From Bordetella parapertussis (lineage in GTDB: Bacteria > Pseudomonadota > Gammaproteobacteria > Burkholderiales > Burkholderiaceae_C), in NCBI GenBank assembly GCA_945882755.1, contig CAMCWS010000093.1:1-7017 (forward strand): 7,017 nt of DNA, given 5' to 3'. Both the position numbers and the translations under genes were made by a program. Every line of letters starts with the position of its first letter. Position 1 is the first letter of the stretch. Shown here piece by piece: positions 1-6,840 of the stretch. A model generated the notes under the pieces. It was not told the origin of the DNA and did not search any database. It worked only from the letters and a program-made list of their open reading frames with translations.

Positions 1-689
1 GCTTCGATAGCCATATTGCACACCGTCATGCGGCCTTCCATGCTCAAGGCGCGGATGGCGCTGCCGGCAAATTCGATGGTGTAGCCGGTGCCGCCAGCCG
101 TGCCAATCTTGCCAATGACGGCCAGCACGATGTCTTTGGCAGTCACGCCAAGGCCCAATGCGCCTTCCACTTTCACCAACATGTTTTTGGCTTTTTTCGC
201 CAACAAGGTTTGGGTGGCCATCACATGTTCCACCTCGGAGGTGCCTATGCCATGCGCCAATGCGCCAAAAGCGCCGTGGGTCGAGGTGTGCGAGTCGCCA
301 CAAACCACGGTCATGCCAGGCAGGGTGGCGCCGTTTTCAGGGCCAATCACATGCACAATGCCTTGACGCTTGGACAAGAACGGGAAAAACGCGGCTGCAC
401 CGAATTCGCGGATGTTGTCGTCCAGCGTGGTAATTTGCGCTTTGCTGATCGGGTCGGTGATGCCGTCATAGCCCAACTCCCAACCGGTGGTGGGTGTGTT
501 GTGGTCGGCGGTGGCAACGATAGAGCTGGTACGCCAAATCTTGCGCTTGGCCACCCGAATGCCTTCAAAGGCTTGCGGGCTGGTGACTTCATGCACCAAA
601 TGGCGGTCGATATACAAAACGGCGGTGCCGTCTTCCTCGGTGTGGACAACGTGTTCGTCCCAAATCTTGTCGTAAAGCGTGCGTCCCAT
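1..689 (-). CDS. leuC: 3-isopropylmalate dehydratase large subunit (partial, N-terminal half)
   Basis: LeuC pairs with LeuD to isomerise 2-isopropylmalate to 3-isopropylmalate in cytosolic leucine biosynthesis; it belongs to the aconitase family and carries a [4Fe-4S] cluster. Reading the minus strand from the ATG at 687-689 gives 229 uninterrupted codons before the window edge, about half of the usual 465-475 residues. The opening [15 protein letters not shown] is typical of LeuC. The aconitase-family motif [14 protein letters not shown] lies at residues 129-142, and TADHNTPT at about 60-67 is another conserved stretch. The cluster-binding cysteines belong to the missing C-terminal half, so catalytic integrity cannot be judged. 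The start is supported by AGGA six bases upstream (696-699). The gene is transcribed away from rfbA and runs off the left edge, where leuD and leuB would be expected by analogy with relatives. Confidence 0.96.
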   Translation of the reverse strand, partial: MGRTLYDKIWDEHVVHTEEDGTAVLYIDRHLVHEVTSPQAFEGIRVAKRKIWRTSSIVATADHNTPTTGWELGYDGITDPISKAQITTLDDNIREFGAAAFFPFLSKRQGIVHVIGPENGATLPGMTVVCGDSHTSTHGAFGALAHGIGTSEVEHVMATQTLLAKKAKNMLVKVEGALGLGVTAKDIVLAVIGKIGTAGGTGYTIEFAGSAIRALSMEGRMTVCNMAIE

Positions 690-695
690 GCGGGT

Positions 696-753
696 TCCTA
701 GGCTCAAAGTTGGCAAAGGGACTGATTTTAGGCAGTTATCTTGATTGGATAAA
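696..753 (-). promoter_or_regulatory. Candidate leuC promoter and ribosome binding site
   Basis: On the minus strand the hexamer TAAAAT (725-730, five of six matches to the -10 consensus) is preceded after 17 bases by TTTATC (748-753), a poor -35 with three of six matches. Transcription would start near 718, giving a leader of about 29 bases that contains the AGGA at 696-699. The -35 overlaps an imperfect palindrome at 734-755, which could be an operator. This is pattern matching only; the -10 is reasonable and the -35 is weak. Confidence 0.35.
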
Positions 754-755
754 CT
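734..755. repeat. Imperfect inverted repeat in the leuC/rfbA divergent spacer
   Basis: The arms AGTTATC (734-740) and GATAAACT (748-755) are complementary except for one extra A in the right arm, and are separated by the 7-base TTGATTG. It lies between two divergent genes and covers the candidate -35 of leuC, so it could bind a dimeric regulator of one or both. An AT-rich spacer can produce such a match by chance, and no regulator gene is adjacent. Confidence 0.3.
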
Positions 756-786
756 CACACACTTCTACAAATAATAAACAACACCT

Positions 787-1659
787 ATGAATCAGCGTAA
801 AGGCATCATTTTGGCCGGTGGCTCTGGGACGCGTTTGTACCCAGTGACCCAAGCTGTCAGCAAGCAACTCATGCCGGTGTATGACAAGCCTATGGTGTAT
901 TACCCGCTGACCACCCTGATGCTCAGCGGTATTCGGGAGGTCTTGCTGATTTCCACACCCCAAGATACGCCACGCTTTAAAGATCTATTGGGGGATGGCT
1001 CACAGTGGGGCATGCACATCGACTACGCGGTGCAGCCCAGCCCTGATGGCTTGGCACAAGCTTTCACCATAGGCAAAAGCTTTGTCAACAACCAACCCAG
1101 TGCCTTGGTGCTGGGTGACAATATTTTTTACGGTCACGATTTGGTCAAGCAGTTGCACAGCGCCCATGCGCAGCAGCACGGTGCCACTGTGTTTGCCTAC
1201 CATGTGCATGACCCCGAACGCTATGGCGTGGTGGCATTTGATGAACAGCACCGCGCCATCAGCATTGAAGAAAAGCCTGTCCACCCTAAATCCAACTACG
1301 CGGTCACGGGTTTGTATTTTTATGACGAACAAGTCTGTGACATCGCAGCTTCCATCAAGCCCTCTGCACGAGGTGAATTGGAAATCACCGATGTAAACAA
1401 ACGCTATCTAGAAATGGGGCAATTGGGGGTGGAAATCATGGGCCGCGGCTATGCATGGCTAGACACTGGTACCCACGAGAGTTTGATGGAAGCAGCCAGC
1501 TTCATTGCCACTTTGCAAAAACGCCAAGGTCTGATGGTGGCTTGCCCCGAAGAAATTGCCTTTCACCAAGGCTGGATTGACGCTAGCCGCTTGCAAACGC
1601 TTGCAGCACCTTTGGCCAAAAATGCCTATGGCCAATACCTTTTGTCTTTGCTGAAATAA
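787..1659 (+). CDS. rfbA: Glucose-1-phosphate thymidylyltransferase (dTDP-glucose pyrophosphorylase)
   Basis: RfbA (RmlA) joins dTTP and glucose-1-phosphate to give dTDP-glucose and pyrophosphate, the first step toward dTDP-L-rhamnose and other dTDP-sugars used in surface polysaccharides. At 290 residues it matches the usual short RmlA length. Visible motifs are the nucleotide-binding [13 protein letters not shown] (9-21), [15 protein letters not shown] (27-41), the metal/catalytic LGDN (109-112, Asp111), the EEKP loop (161-164), [10 protein letters not shown] (195-204) and [10 protein letters not shown] (224-233, Asp226). The start is fixed by the conserved N-terminus [12 protein letters not shown], yet the bases before it are AT-rich and hold no Shine-Dalgarno match. 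It is followed after five bases by rfbC, so the two should be one transcript. rfbB and rfbD, often next to it in other bacteria, are absent here; the divergent neighbour is leuC. Confidence 0.97.
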   Translation: MNQRKGIILAGGSGTRLYPVTQAVSKQLMPVYDKPMVYYPLTTLMLSGIREVLLISTPQDTPRFKDLLGDGSQWGMHIDYAVQPSPDGLAQAFTIGKSFVNNQPSALVLGDNIFYGHDLVKQLHSAHAQQHGATVFAYHVHDPERYGVVAFDEQHRAISIEEKPVHPKSNYAVTGLYFYDEQVCDIAASIKPSARGELEITDVNKRYLEMGQLGVEIMGRGYAWLDTGTHESLMEAASFIATLQKRQGLMVACPEEIAFHQGWIDASRLQTLAAPLAKNAYGQYLLSLLK

Positions 1660-1664
1660 ACGCC

Positions 1665-2216
1665 ATGCCCTACCACGCCATACCTGCTGCGCTGCCAGGC
1701 GTTCTCATTTTGGAGCCCAAGGTGTTTGGGGACGCACGTGGTTTCTTTTTTGAGAGTTTTAACGCCCAAGACTTTGCCAAGGTCACAGGCTTGGATGTCA
1801 CTTTTGTTCAAGATAACCACAGCCGTTCTGCCCAAGGCGTGCTGCGTGGCTTGCATTACCAAATACAACAAGCCCAAGGCAAGTTGGTACGTGTCACCGA
1901 AGGCGAAGTGTTTGATGTGGCGGTAGATGTACGCCGGTCATCGCCGCATTTTGGCCAATGGGTGGGCGTGCATTTAAGCGCTGAGAATAAGCGGCAGCTA
2001 TGGGTGCCACCTGGCTTTGCCCATGGCTTTGCGGTTTTGAGCGAAAGCGCCGAGTTCTTATACAAAACCACCGATTACTATGCCCCAGCGCATGAGCGCT
2101 GCATTGTGTGGAATGATCCTGACTTGGCCATCGATTGGCCTCTTCAAACTGCCCCTTTGCTGGCGGTCAAAGACGCCCAAGCACCAGCGTTAGCCCAAGC
2201 CGAAGTGTTTGTGTGA
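1665..2216 (+). CDS. rfbC: dTDP-4-dehydrorhamnose 3,5-epimerase
   Basis: RfbC (RmlC) epimerises dTDP-4-keto-6-deoxyglucose at C3 and C5, the third step of dTDP-L-rhamnose synthesis. It is a cytosolic cupin-fold enzyme, normally a dimer. The 183-residue product has the normal length. Residues matching those described for the Salmonella enzyme are visible: Arg61 and the catalytic base His64 in LRGLHYQ (60-66), Lys73 in QGKLVRV, Tyr133 in EFLYKTTDYYAP, and Asp170 in AVKDA. FFFESFN (27-33) and LWVPPGFAHGF (112-122) are further family hallmarks. The ATG begins five bases after the rfbA stop with no Shine-Dalgarno sequence between, so translation probably depends on coupling to rfbA. Its substrate is made by RfbB and its product is used by RfbD, neither of which is encoded here. 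Confidence 0.97.
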   Translation: MPYHAIPAALPGVLILEPKVFGDARGFFFESFNAQDFAKVTGLDVTFVQDNHSRSAQGVLRGLHYQIQQAQGKLVRVTEGEVFDVAVDVRRSSPHFGQWVGVHLSAENKRQLWVPPGFAHGFAVLSESAEFLYKTTDYYAPAHERCIVWNDPDLAIDWPLQTAPLLAVKDAQAPALAQAEVFV

Positions 2217-2223
2217 CAAATCA

Positions 2224-2270
2224 TTGACACATTCGGGCTTTAAGATCATTTTTTTCACATTAATGTCATT
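2224..2270 (+). promoter_or_regulatory. rfbC-ugd spacer with a consensus -35 and a 10-base palindrome
   Basis: The 54-base gap between rfbC and ugd contains a perfect TTGACA (2224-2229). Seventeen bases later is CATTTT (2247-2252), only three of six matches to a -10 sequence, so promoter activity is uncertain. The perfect palindrome ACATTAATGT (2257-2266) ends four bases before the ugd ATG. It could act as an operator or keep the start unstructured. No Shine-Dalgarno sequence precedes ugd. A T7 run (2249-2255) has no stem in front of it, so it is not an rfbC terminator. If this promoter is inactive, ugd must be read through from rfbA-rfbC. Confidence 0.28.
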
Positions 2271-3590
2271 ATGAAAATAGCTGTTTTTGGTACGGGTTAC
2301 GTGGGCTTGGTGCAAGGTGCTGTGTTGGCTGATGCTGGGCATACCGTCATATGTGTCGATATCGACGAAAACAAACTGGCCCGTTTGCGTAAAGGCGAAA
2401 TTCCCATTTTTGAGCCTGGCTTAGAGCCCATTGTGAAAATCAATTTCGCTGAAGGGCGTTTGTTGTTCACCTCAGACGCCAAAACCGCGGTTGAGCAAAG
2501 CGATGTGCAATTCATTGCCGTTGGCACACCACCTGACGAAGATGGCAGCGCTGATTTGAAATATGTGTTGGCGGTGGCCAAAACCATCGCCACCCATATG
2601 ACGGGCTACACCGTGATCGTGGACAAATCAACTGTCCCCGTAGGCACCGCAGACAAAGTGACCGCCATGGTCGCTCAAACCCTGAAAGAGCGTGGTGTCA
2701 GTTTTGAATTTGATGTGGTTTCCAACCCTGAGTTTTTGAAAGAAGGCGCAGCAGTCGCAGATTGCCAGCGGCCCGACCGTATCGTGATCGGCACCGAAAG
2801 TGCCAAGGCTGAAAAAATCCTTCGTGAGTTGTACGAACCTTTTAACCGCAACCATGACAAAGTGATTGTCATGAATGTGCGAAGCGCAGAACTGACCAAA
2901 TACGCAGCCAATTGCATGTTGGCCACCAAGATCAGTTTCATGAATGAAATGGCGAATATCGCCGAACTGGTGGGTGCGGATATCGAGTCGGTGCGTCAAG
3001 GCATAGGCAGCGATCAGCGCATTGGTTATCACTTCATTTACCCAGGTGCGGGCTATGGCGGCAGTTGTTTTCCTAAAGACGTGAGCGCCTTAGTTAAGAC
3101 CGCAGAGGGTTTGGGTTATGCGCCTTGGATACTGAACGCGGTTGAGTCACGCAACCAAGCACAAAAACATGTGGTGTTTGAAAAAATCAAACACTATTTC
3201 AAAGGCGACTTACAAAACAAAACTTTTGCGCTCTGGGGCTTGTCGTTCAAACCCAATACCGACGATATGCGCGAAGCACCCAGCCGGGTGGTGATGGAGG
3301 CTTTGTGGCAGGCAGGTGCCCGTGTACAAGCGTTTGACCCTGCTGCCATGGAAGAAACCCAGCATATTTATGGCGATAGGTCAGACCTGATGTTGTGCGG
3401 CACCAAAGAAGCCGCCTTGATGGGTGCAGACGCTTTGGTCATCATGACCGAGTGGAAAAATTTTCGCGTACCCGATTTCGATCGCCTCAAAACTTCGCTG
3501 AAAACCCCAGTGATTTTTGACGGTCGCAATCTGTTCGAACCAGTACGTATGCGCGAACGTGGTTTCGATTACTTTGGTATTGGCCGCTGA
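2271..3590 (+). CDS. ugd: UDP-glucose 6-dehydrogenase
   Basis: Ugd oxidises UDP-glucose twice with NAD+ to give UDP-glucuronate, a precursor for capsule, exopolysaccharide or lipid A and core modification. The 439 residues match bacterial family members. In order: the Rossmann motif GTGYVG (7-12) with Asp30 at the end of the second strand; VGTPP (84-88); STVPVGT (120-126); NPEFLKEG (152-159); LTKYAAN with Lys210 (208-214); the catalytic cysteine Cys266 in GGSCFPKD (263-270); and [13 protein letters not shown] (327-339) opening the C-terminal UDP-binding domain. It lies 54 bases behind rfbC on the same strand and stops one base short of the convergent galU, whose enzyme makes its substrate. 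The conserved N-terminus [12 protein letters not shown] fixes the start, despite no visible Shine-Dalgarno sequence. In Burkholderia a ugd gene usually sits near the heptose genes, so a second copy elsewhere is possible. Confidence 0.97.
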   Translation: MKIAVFGTGYVGLVQGAVLADAGHTVICVDIDENKLARLRKGEIPIFEPGLEPIVKINFAEGRLLFTSDAKTAVEQSDVQFIAVGTPPDEDGSADLKYVLAVAKTIATHMTGYTVIVDKSTVPVGTADKVTAMVAQTLKERGVSFEFDVVSNPEFLKEGAAVADCQRPDRIVIGTESAKAEKILRELYEPFNRNHDKVIVMNVRSAELTKYAANCMLATKISFMNEMANIAELVGADIESVRQGIGSDQRIGYHFIYPGAGYGGSCFPKDVSALVKTAEGLGYAPWILNAVESRNQAQKHVVFEKIKHYFKGDLQNKTFALWGLSFKPNTDDMREAPSRVVMEALWQAGARVQAFDPAAMEETQHIYGDRSDLMLCGTKEAALMGADALVIMTEWKNFRVPDFDRLKTSLKTPVIFDGRNLFEPVRMRERGFDYFGIGR

Positions 3591-3591
3591 A

Positions 3592-4461
3592 TCAGATCGA
3601 TAGGCTTTTGAGGTAAGCCCTGAAATCAGTACCGGTTTCAGGGTGGCGCAAAGCAAACTCCACCGAGGCCTTTAAAAACCCTATCTTGCTGCCACAGTCG
3701 TAGCGCACACCTTCATAAGCATAGGCATACACCGCTTCCAGCTTGAGCAAGCTTTGGATGGCATCGGTCAGTTGGTATTCACCACCAGCGCCAGGTTTAA
3801 GCTGAGAAATATGTTGAAAAATACTGGGATTGAAAATGTAGCGACCCACCACGCCTTGGTCTGAAGGTGCATTTTGCGGTTCGGGCTTTTCCACGATATC
3901 GGACAGCTTGGTCAGGCGTTCACCTGCAGCAATGCCCGCTACCACGCCATACGACTTGCTTTGTGCTGGCTGGATTTTTTCCACGGCAATCACCGAAGAA
4001 CGGTAATGCTCGTAGATGCCCACCAACTGCTTGAGCACTCCGGGTTGATGGTCGAGCAAATCGTCTGCAAGCACCACCGCAAAGGGCTCATTGCCTACCA
4101 AAGAGGCTGCGCAATTGACTGCGTGACCTAGGCCCAAGGCTTCGGGTTGTCGCACGTACACGCAGTTGACGTGAGCGGGTTTGATGTTGCGTACCAAGTT
4201 CAGCAACTCGGTTTTGTGTTTGGCTTCTAGCTCGTGTTCAAGTTCGAAAGAGCGGTCGAAATGGTCTTCAATGCTGCGCTTGCTTCGTCCGGTGACGAAA
4301 ATCATTTCAGTGATACCAGCTTCCACCGCTTCTTCTACTGCGTATTGAATCAGCGGCTTGTCCACCACACAAAGCATTTCCTTGGGACTGGCTTTGGTGG
4401 CGGGTAAAAAGCGTGTACCCAAACCAGCGACTGGAAAAACAGCTTTTCTGACAACGGTCAT
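3592..4461 (-). CDS. galU: UTP--glucose-1-phosphate uridylyltransferase
   Basis: GalU converts UTP and glucose-1-phosphate to UDP-glucose, the donor for envelope glycans and the substrate of the Ugd encoded opposite. The 289 residues are typical. Motifs: FPVAGLGTRFLPATKASPKEM (9-29), the nucleotide-binding loop; VDKPLIQYAVEEA (33-45); LADDL (131-135) with the metal-binding aspartate; the EKP loop (191-193); GRYIF (206-210); GEYQLTDAI (227-235); and YDCGSKIGFL (254-263). The start is backed by AGGGGA four bases upstream (4466-4471). It lies 53 bases after gltA on the same strand with its own plausible promoter, and converges on ugd with a single base between the stops. It resembles RfbA in fold but has the GalU-type signature, so the two pyrophosphorylases are not duplicates. 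Confidence 0.97.
   Translation of the reverse strand: MTVVRKAVFPVAGLGTRFLPATKASPKEMLCVVDKPLIQYAVEEAVEAGITEMIFVTGRSKRSIEDHFDRSFELEHELEAKHKTELLNLVRNIKPAHVNCVYVRQPEALGLGHAVNCAASLVGNEPFAVVLADDLLDHQPGVLKQLVGIYEHYRSSVIAVEKIQPAQSKSYGVVAGIAAGERLTKLSDIVEKPEPQNAPSDQGVVGRYIFNPSIFQHISQLKPGAGGEYQLTDAIQSLLKLEAVYAYAYEGVRYDCGSKIGFLKASVEFALRHPETGTDFRAYLKSLSI
3618..3643. repeat. Perfect 8-bp inverted repeat at the galU 3' end
   Basis: CCCTGAAA (3618-3625) and TTTCAGGG (3636-3643) are exact reverse complements around a 10-base loop. The hairpin falls in galU codons 273-282 and begins 27 bases past the ugd stop, where the ugd transcript could fold it. No T-run follows on either strand, so it does not fit an intrinsic terminator; it may protect an RNA 3' end or be a chance match in coding sequence. 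Confidence 0.4.
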
Positions 4462-4490
4462 GATGTCCCCTGATCTTTTGCGACTGGCCG

Positions 4491-4518
4491 ACTATAACCA
4501 GCCCAAATGACACATCAA
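4491..4518 (-). promoter_or_regulatory. Candidate galU promoter
   Basis: On the minus strand TTGATG (4513-4518, four of six matches to a -35) and TATAGT (4491-4496, five of six matches to a -10) are separated by 16 bases. The -35 overlaps the gltA stop codon. Transcription would start about 23 bases before the galU ATG and include its AGGGGA ribosome binding site. This suggests galU can be expressed apart from the gltA operon; no terminator is visible between the two genes, so read-through is also possible. Confidence 0.42.
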
Positions 4519-5825
4519 CGCTTGTTCAGCGGCGGTACATCACGCTTGACCGCACCGGTAAATAACTGGCGTGGGCGGCCGATTTTGTACTCGGGGTCGC
4601 CAATCATTTCGTTGAGTTGAGCAATCCAGCCCACGGTGCGAGCCAAGGCAAAAATACCAGTGAATAAATTCACGGGAATGCCAATGGCGCGTTGCACGAT
4701 GCCAGAGTAGAAGTCCACATTGGGGTAGAGCTTGCGGCTGACGAAATACTCGTCTTCCAAAGCAATTTTTTCCAAAGCTTTGGCCAGCTTGAACAGGGGG
4801 TCGTTCTCCAAACCCAGTTCTTGCAATACCTCGTCGCAGGTTTCTTGCATCAACTTGGCGCGAGGGTCATAGTTTTTGTAGACGCGGTGGCCAAAACCCA
4901 TGAGTTTTACACCGGAGTTTTTGTCTTTGACTTTCTCCATGAACTCACCGACCTTGGCGATACCGCCATTGGCCTGAATGTCTTCCAACATATTCAAGCA
5001 AGCTTCGTTCGCTCCGCCGTGGGCAGGTCCCCACAGACATGCCACACCAGCGGCAATCGCTGCAAACGGGTTGGTGCCAGAAGAGCCGCACAAACGCACG
5101 GTGGAGGTGGAGGCATTTTGCTCGTGGTCGGCATGCAAGGTGAAGATGCGGTCCATGGCGCGTTCAAGCACAGGGTTGACCACATAGGGTTCACAAGGTG
5201 TACCAAACATCATGCGCAAGAAATTGCCCGCGTAGGACAAGTCGTTTTGCGGGTAGAGGAAAGGTTGACCGATGCCGTATTTATAAGCCATGGCCACCAA
5301 GGTGGGCATCTTGGCAATCAAGCGAATGGCCGCCACTTCACGGTGTTCGGGGTTGTTGATGTCAGTGCTGTCGTGGTAGAAGGCCGACAAGGCACCTACC
5401 AAGCCAGTCAGCACCGCCATAGGGTGGGCGTCACGGCGAAAACCACGCAAGAAGAATTGCAATTGCTCATGCACCATGGTGTGGTGCGTGACGGTTTGCG
5501 TGAATTCATGTTTGCGTTGTGAATTGGGCAGCTCTCCGTAAAGCAACAAATGGCAGGTTTCCAAGAAGTCGCAGTGGGTAGCGAGTTGTTCGATGGGGTA
5601 GCCGCGGTAGAGCAGTTCACCTTTGTCGCCATCGATGTAGGTGATGGCTGATTGGCAAGACGCTGTGGACAAAAAACCTGGGTCGTAGGTGAACATGCCG
5701 GTTTGCCCATAGAGCTTGCGAATATCCATCACGTCAGGGCCAACTGAGCCGTTGTAAACGGGGATATCGATGCTGGGCGTTCCGTTGCTAAACGACAGCG
5801 TAGCGGAGTAGTTGGCGAGTTTCAT
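4515..5825 (-). CDS. gltA: Citrate synthase (type II)
   Basis: GltA condenses acetyl-CoA and oxaloacetate to citrate, the entry step of the TCA cycle, in the cytosol. The 436 residues and the N-terminal domain ([14 protein letters not shown], then [18 protein letters not shown] at 34-51) place it with the Gram-negative type II enzymes, which are usually hexameric and NADH-inhibited. The three catalytic residues are visible: His269 in [10 protein letters not shown], His313 in [14 protein letters not shown] and Asp371 in NVDFYSG, matching E. coli His264, His305 and Asp362. [15 protein letters not shown] (230-244) carries the oxaloacetate-binding histidines. A 3-residue insertion relative to E. 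coli lies between the two catalytic histidines (around 284-290). The ATG follows AGGAAAG (5830-5836) by four bases. It starts 22 bases after sdhE, so it is probably cotranscribed with the sdh genes. Confidence 0.98.
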   Translation of the reverse strand: MKLANYSATLSFSNGTPSIDIPVYNGSVGPDVMDIRKLYGQTGMFTYDPGFLSTASCQSAITYIDGDKGELLYRGYPIEQLATHCDFLETCHLLLYGELPNSQRKHEFTQTVTHHTMVHEQLQFFLRGFRRDAHPMAVLTGLVGALSAFYHDSTDINNPEHREVAAIRLIAKMPTLVAMAYKYGIGQPFLYPQNDLSYAGNFLRMMFGTPCEPYVVNPVLERAMDRIFTLHADHEQNASTSTVRLCGSSGTNPFAAIAAGVACLWGPAHGGANEACLNMLEDIQANGGIAKVGEFMEKVKDKNSGVKLMGFGHRVYKNYDPRAKLMQETCDEVLQELGLENDPLFKLAKALEKIALEDEYFVSRKLYPNVDFYSGIVQRAIGIPVNLFTGIFALARTVGWIAQLNEMIGDPEYKIGRPRQLFTGAVKRDVPPLNKR

Positions 5826-5847
5826 AGGTCTTTCCTGTTGGTATTTG

Positions 5848-6138
5848 TCATGCCTGCATGAGGCTGAGTAGGGCTTTCACATCTTCTTGTTGAGCGACTG
5901 CTTGGGTGTGGGGTCTTCCCAAAAACACATCCAATAAATCGTTGTCTGCCAATTCCATCAAGGCATACATGCTGCGAGCATGACCTACGGTCATGTCAGG
6001 TGCATGTCGGTTGAAAAACCTCTCGATGAACAAATCGTTCTCCAGTAAACCGCGTCGGCATCGCCAACGCAGTTTGCTAAGCGCGGCTGCGGGTAATGGA
6101 TCAGCATCAGGGAGGGTGTCGAATGGTTTGTCGTCCAT
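5848..6138 (-). CDS. sdhE: FAD assembly factor SdhE
   Basis: SdhE (YgfY/Sdh5 family, DUF339) is a small soluble factor that promotes covalent attachment of FAD to SdhA, the flavoprotein subunit of succinate dehydrogenase. The 96-residue product carries the diagnostic RGxxE motif as [11 protein letters not shown] (27-37; Arg29, Gly30, Glu33), followed by a helical region with FIERFF and the acidic [15 protein letters not shown] (61-75) typical of the family. It is slightly longer than the E. coli protein because of a roughly 20-residue acidic, proline-rich N-terminal tail. Its ATG directly follows the sdhB stop (TAA-ATG) with no strong ribosome binding site, implying coupled translation. Position between sdhB and gltA fits its role, since it would be made along with its client SdhA. 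Confidence 0.93.
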   Translation of the reverse strand: MDDKPFDTLPDADPLPAAALSKLRWRCRRGLLENDLFIERFFNRHAPDMTVGHARSMYALMELADNDLLDVFLGRPHTQAVAQQEDVKALLSLMQA

Positions 6139-6840
6139 TTAAACCGTGCGACTCACCATCAACTCTTTGATCTTGCCAATGGCTTTGGTGGGGTTCAAAC
6201 CCTTGGGGCATACATCGACACAGTTCATGATGGTGTGGCAACGGAACAAGCGGTAGGGGTCTTCTAGGTTGTCCAAACGCTCAGCGGTGGCGTGGTCGCG
6301 GCTGTCAGCGATGAAGCGATAGGCTTGCAGCAAACCAGCAGGACCAACAAACTTATCAGGGTTCCACCAAAACGAGGGGCAACTGGTTGAACAGCTTGCA
6401 CACAAAATGCATTCGTACAAACCATCCAATTCTTCACGATCCTTGGGTGACTGCAGACGTTCTTTTTCAGGCGGCAGTGTGTCATTCACCAAATAGGGTT
6501 TGATGGAGTTGTACTGGTTAAAGAACTGCGTCATGTCCACGATCAGGTCACGCACCACAGGCAAGCCAGGCAGTGGCTTCAAGGTGATGACGCCCGGCAG
6601 GGTGAGCATATTGGTCAGACAAGCCAAACCGTTTTTGCCATTGATGTTCATGGCGTCAGAGCCGCACACACCTTCACGGCAGGAGCGACGGAATGACAGC
6701 GTCGGGTCTTGCGCTTTGAGTTTCATCAAAGCGTCCAACAACATGCGCTCGTGACCGTCGAGTTCGACCTCGATGGTTTGCATATAAGGCTTGGCGTCTT
6801 TTTCGGGGTCGTAGCGGTAAATCTTGAAGGTGCGTTTCAT
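6139..6840 (-). CDS. sdhB: Succinate dehydrogenase iron-sulfur subunit
   Basis: SdhB passes electrons from the FAD of SdhA through three iron-sulfur clusters to quinone at the SdhCD membrane anchor (respiratory complex II, inner membrane, cytoplasmic face). The 233 residues match the family. All ligands are present: the [2Fe-2S] set Cys54, Cys59, Asp62 and Cys74 ([12 protein letters not shown], then GLAC), with Asp in the third position as in E. coli; the [4Fe-4S] set Cys144, Cys147, Cys150 and Cys211; and the [3Fe-4S] set Cys154, Cys201 and Cys207. The motifs [15 protein letters not shown] (142-156) and [17 protein letters not shown] (201-217) are clear. Its ATG abuts the sdhA stop, and AGGA (6849-6852), eight bases upstream inside the sdhA end, serves as the ribosome binding site. 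The sdhE start abuts its own stop. Confidence 0.98.
   Translation of the reverse strand: MKRTFKIYRYDPEKDAKPYMQTIEVELDGHERMLLDALMKLKAQDPTLSFRRSCREGVCGSDAMNINGKNGLACLTNMLTLPGVITLKPLPGLPVVRDLIVDMTQFFNQYNSIKPYLVNDTLPPEKERLQSPKDREELDGLYECILCASCSTSCPSFWWNPDKFVGPAGLLQAYRFIADSRDHATAERLDNLEDPYRLFRCHTIMNCVDVCPKGLNPTKAIGKIKELMVSRTV

Noticed and set aside
210..701. Plus-strand open frame of 163 codons opposite leuC
   Set aside because: It is antisense to the clearly conserved LeuC reading frame and has no recognisable domain.
2231..2260. Possible rfbC terminator before the T7 run at 2249-2255
   Set aside because: No GC-rich stem precedes the T-run; the preceding bases do not pair.
2628..3032. Minus-strand open frame of 134 codons inside ugd
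   Set aside because: It is antisense to the catalytic domain of an intact ugd, with no ribosome binding site or family match.
4483..4504. Short pairing between GGCTGG and CCAGTC (minus strand) over the galU -10 region
   Set aside because: Only six pairs including one G-U, with no T-run following, so it is too weak for a terminator or operator call.
4692..5522. Plus-strand open frame of 276 codons opposite gltA
   Set aside because: It lies wholly antisense to an intact citrate synthase with all catalytic residues, and its translation resembles no family I recognise; it is a shadow of gltA codon bias.
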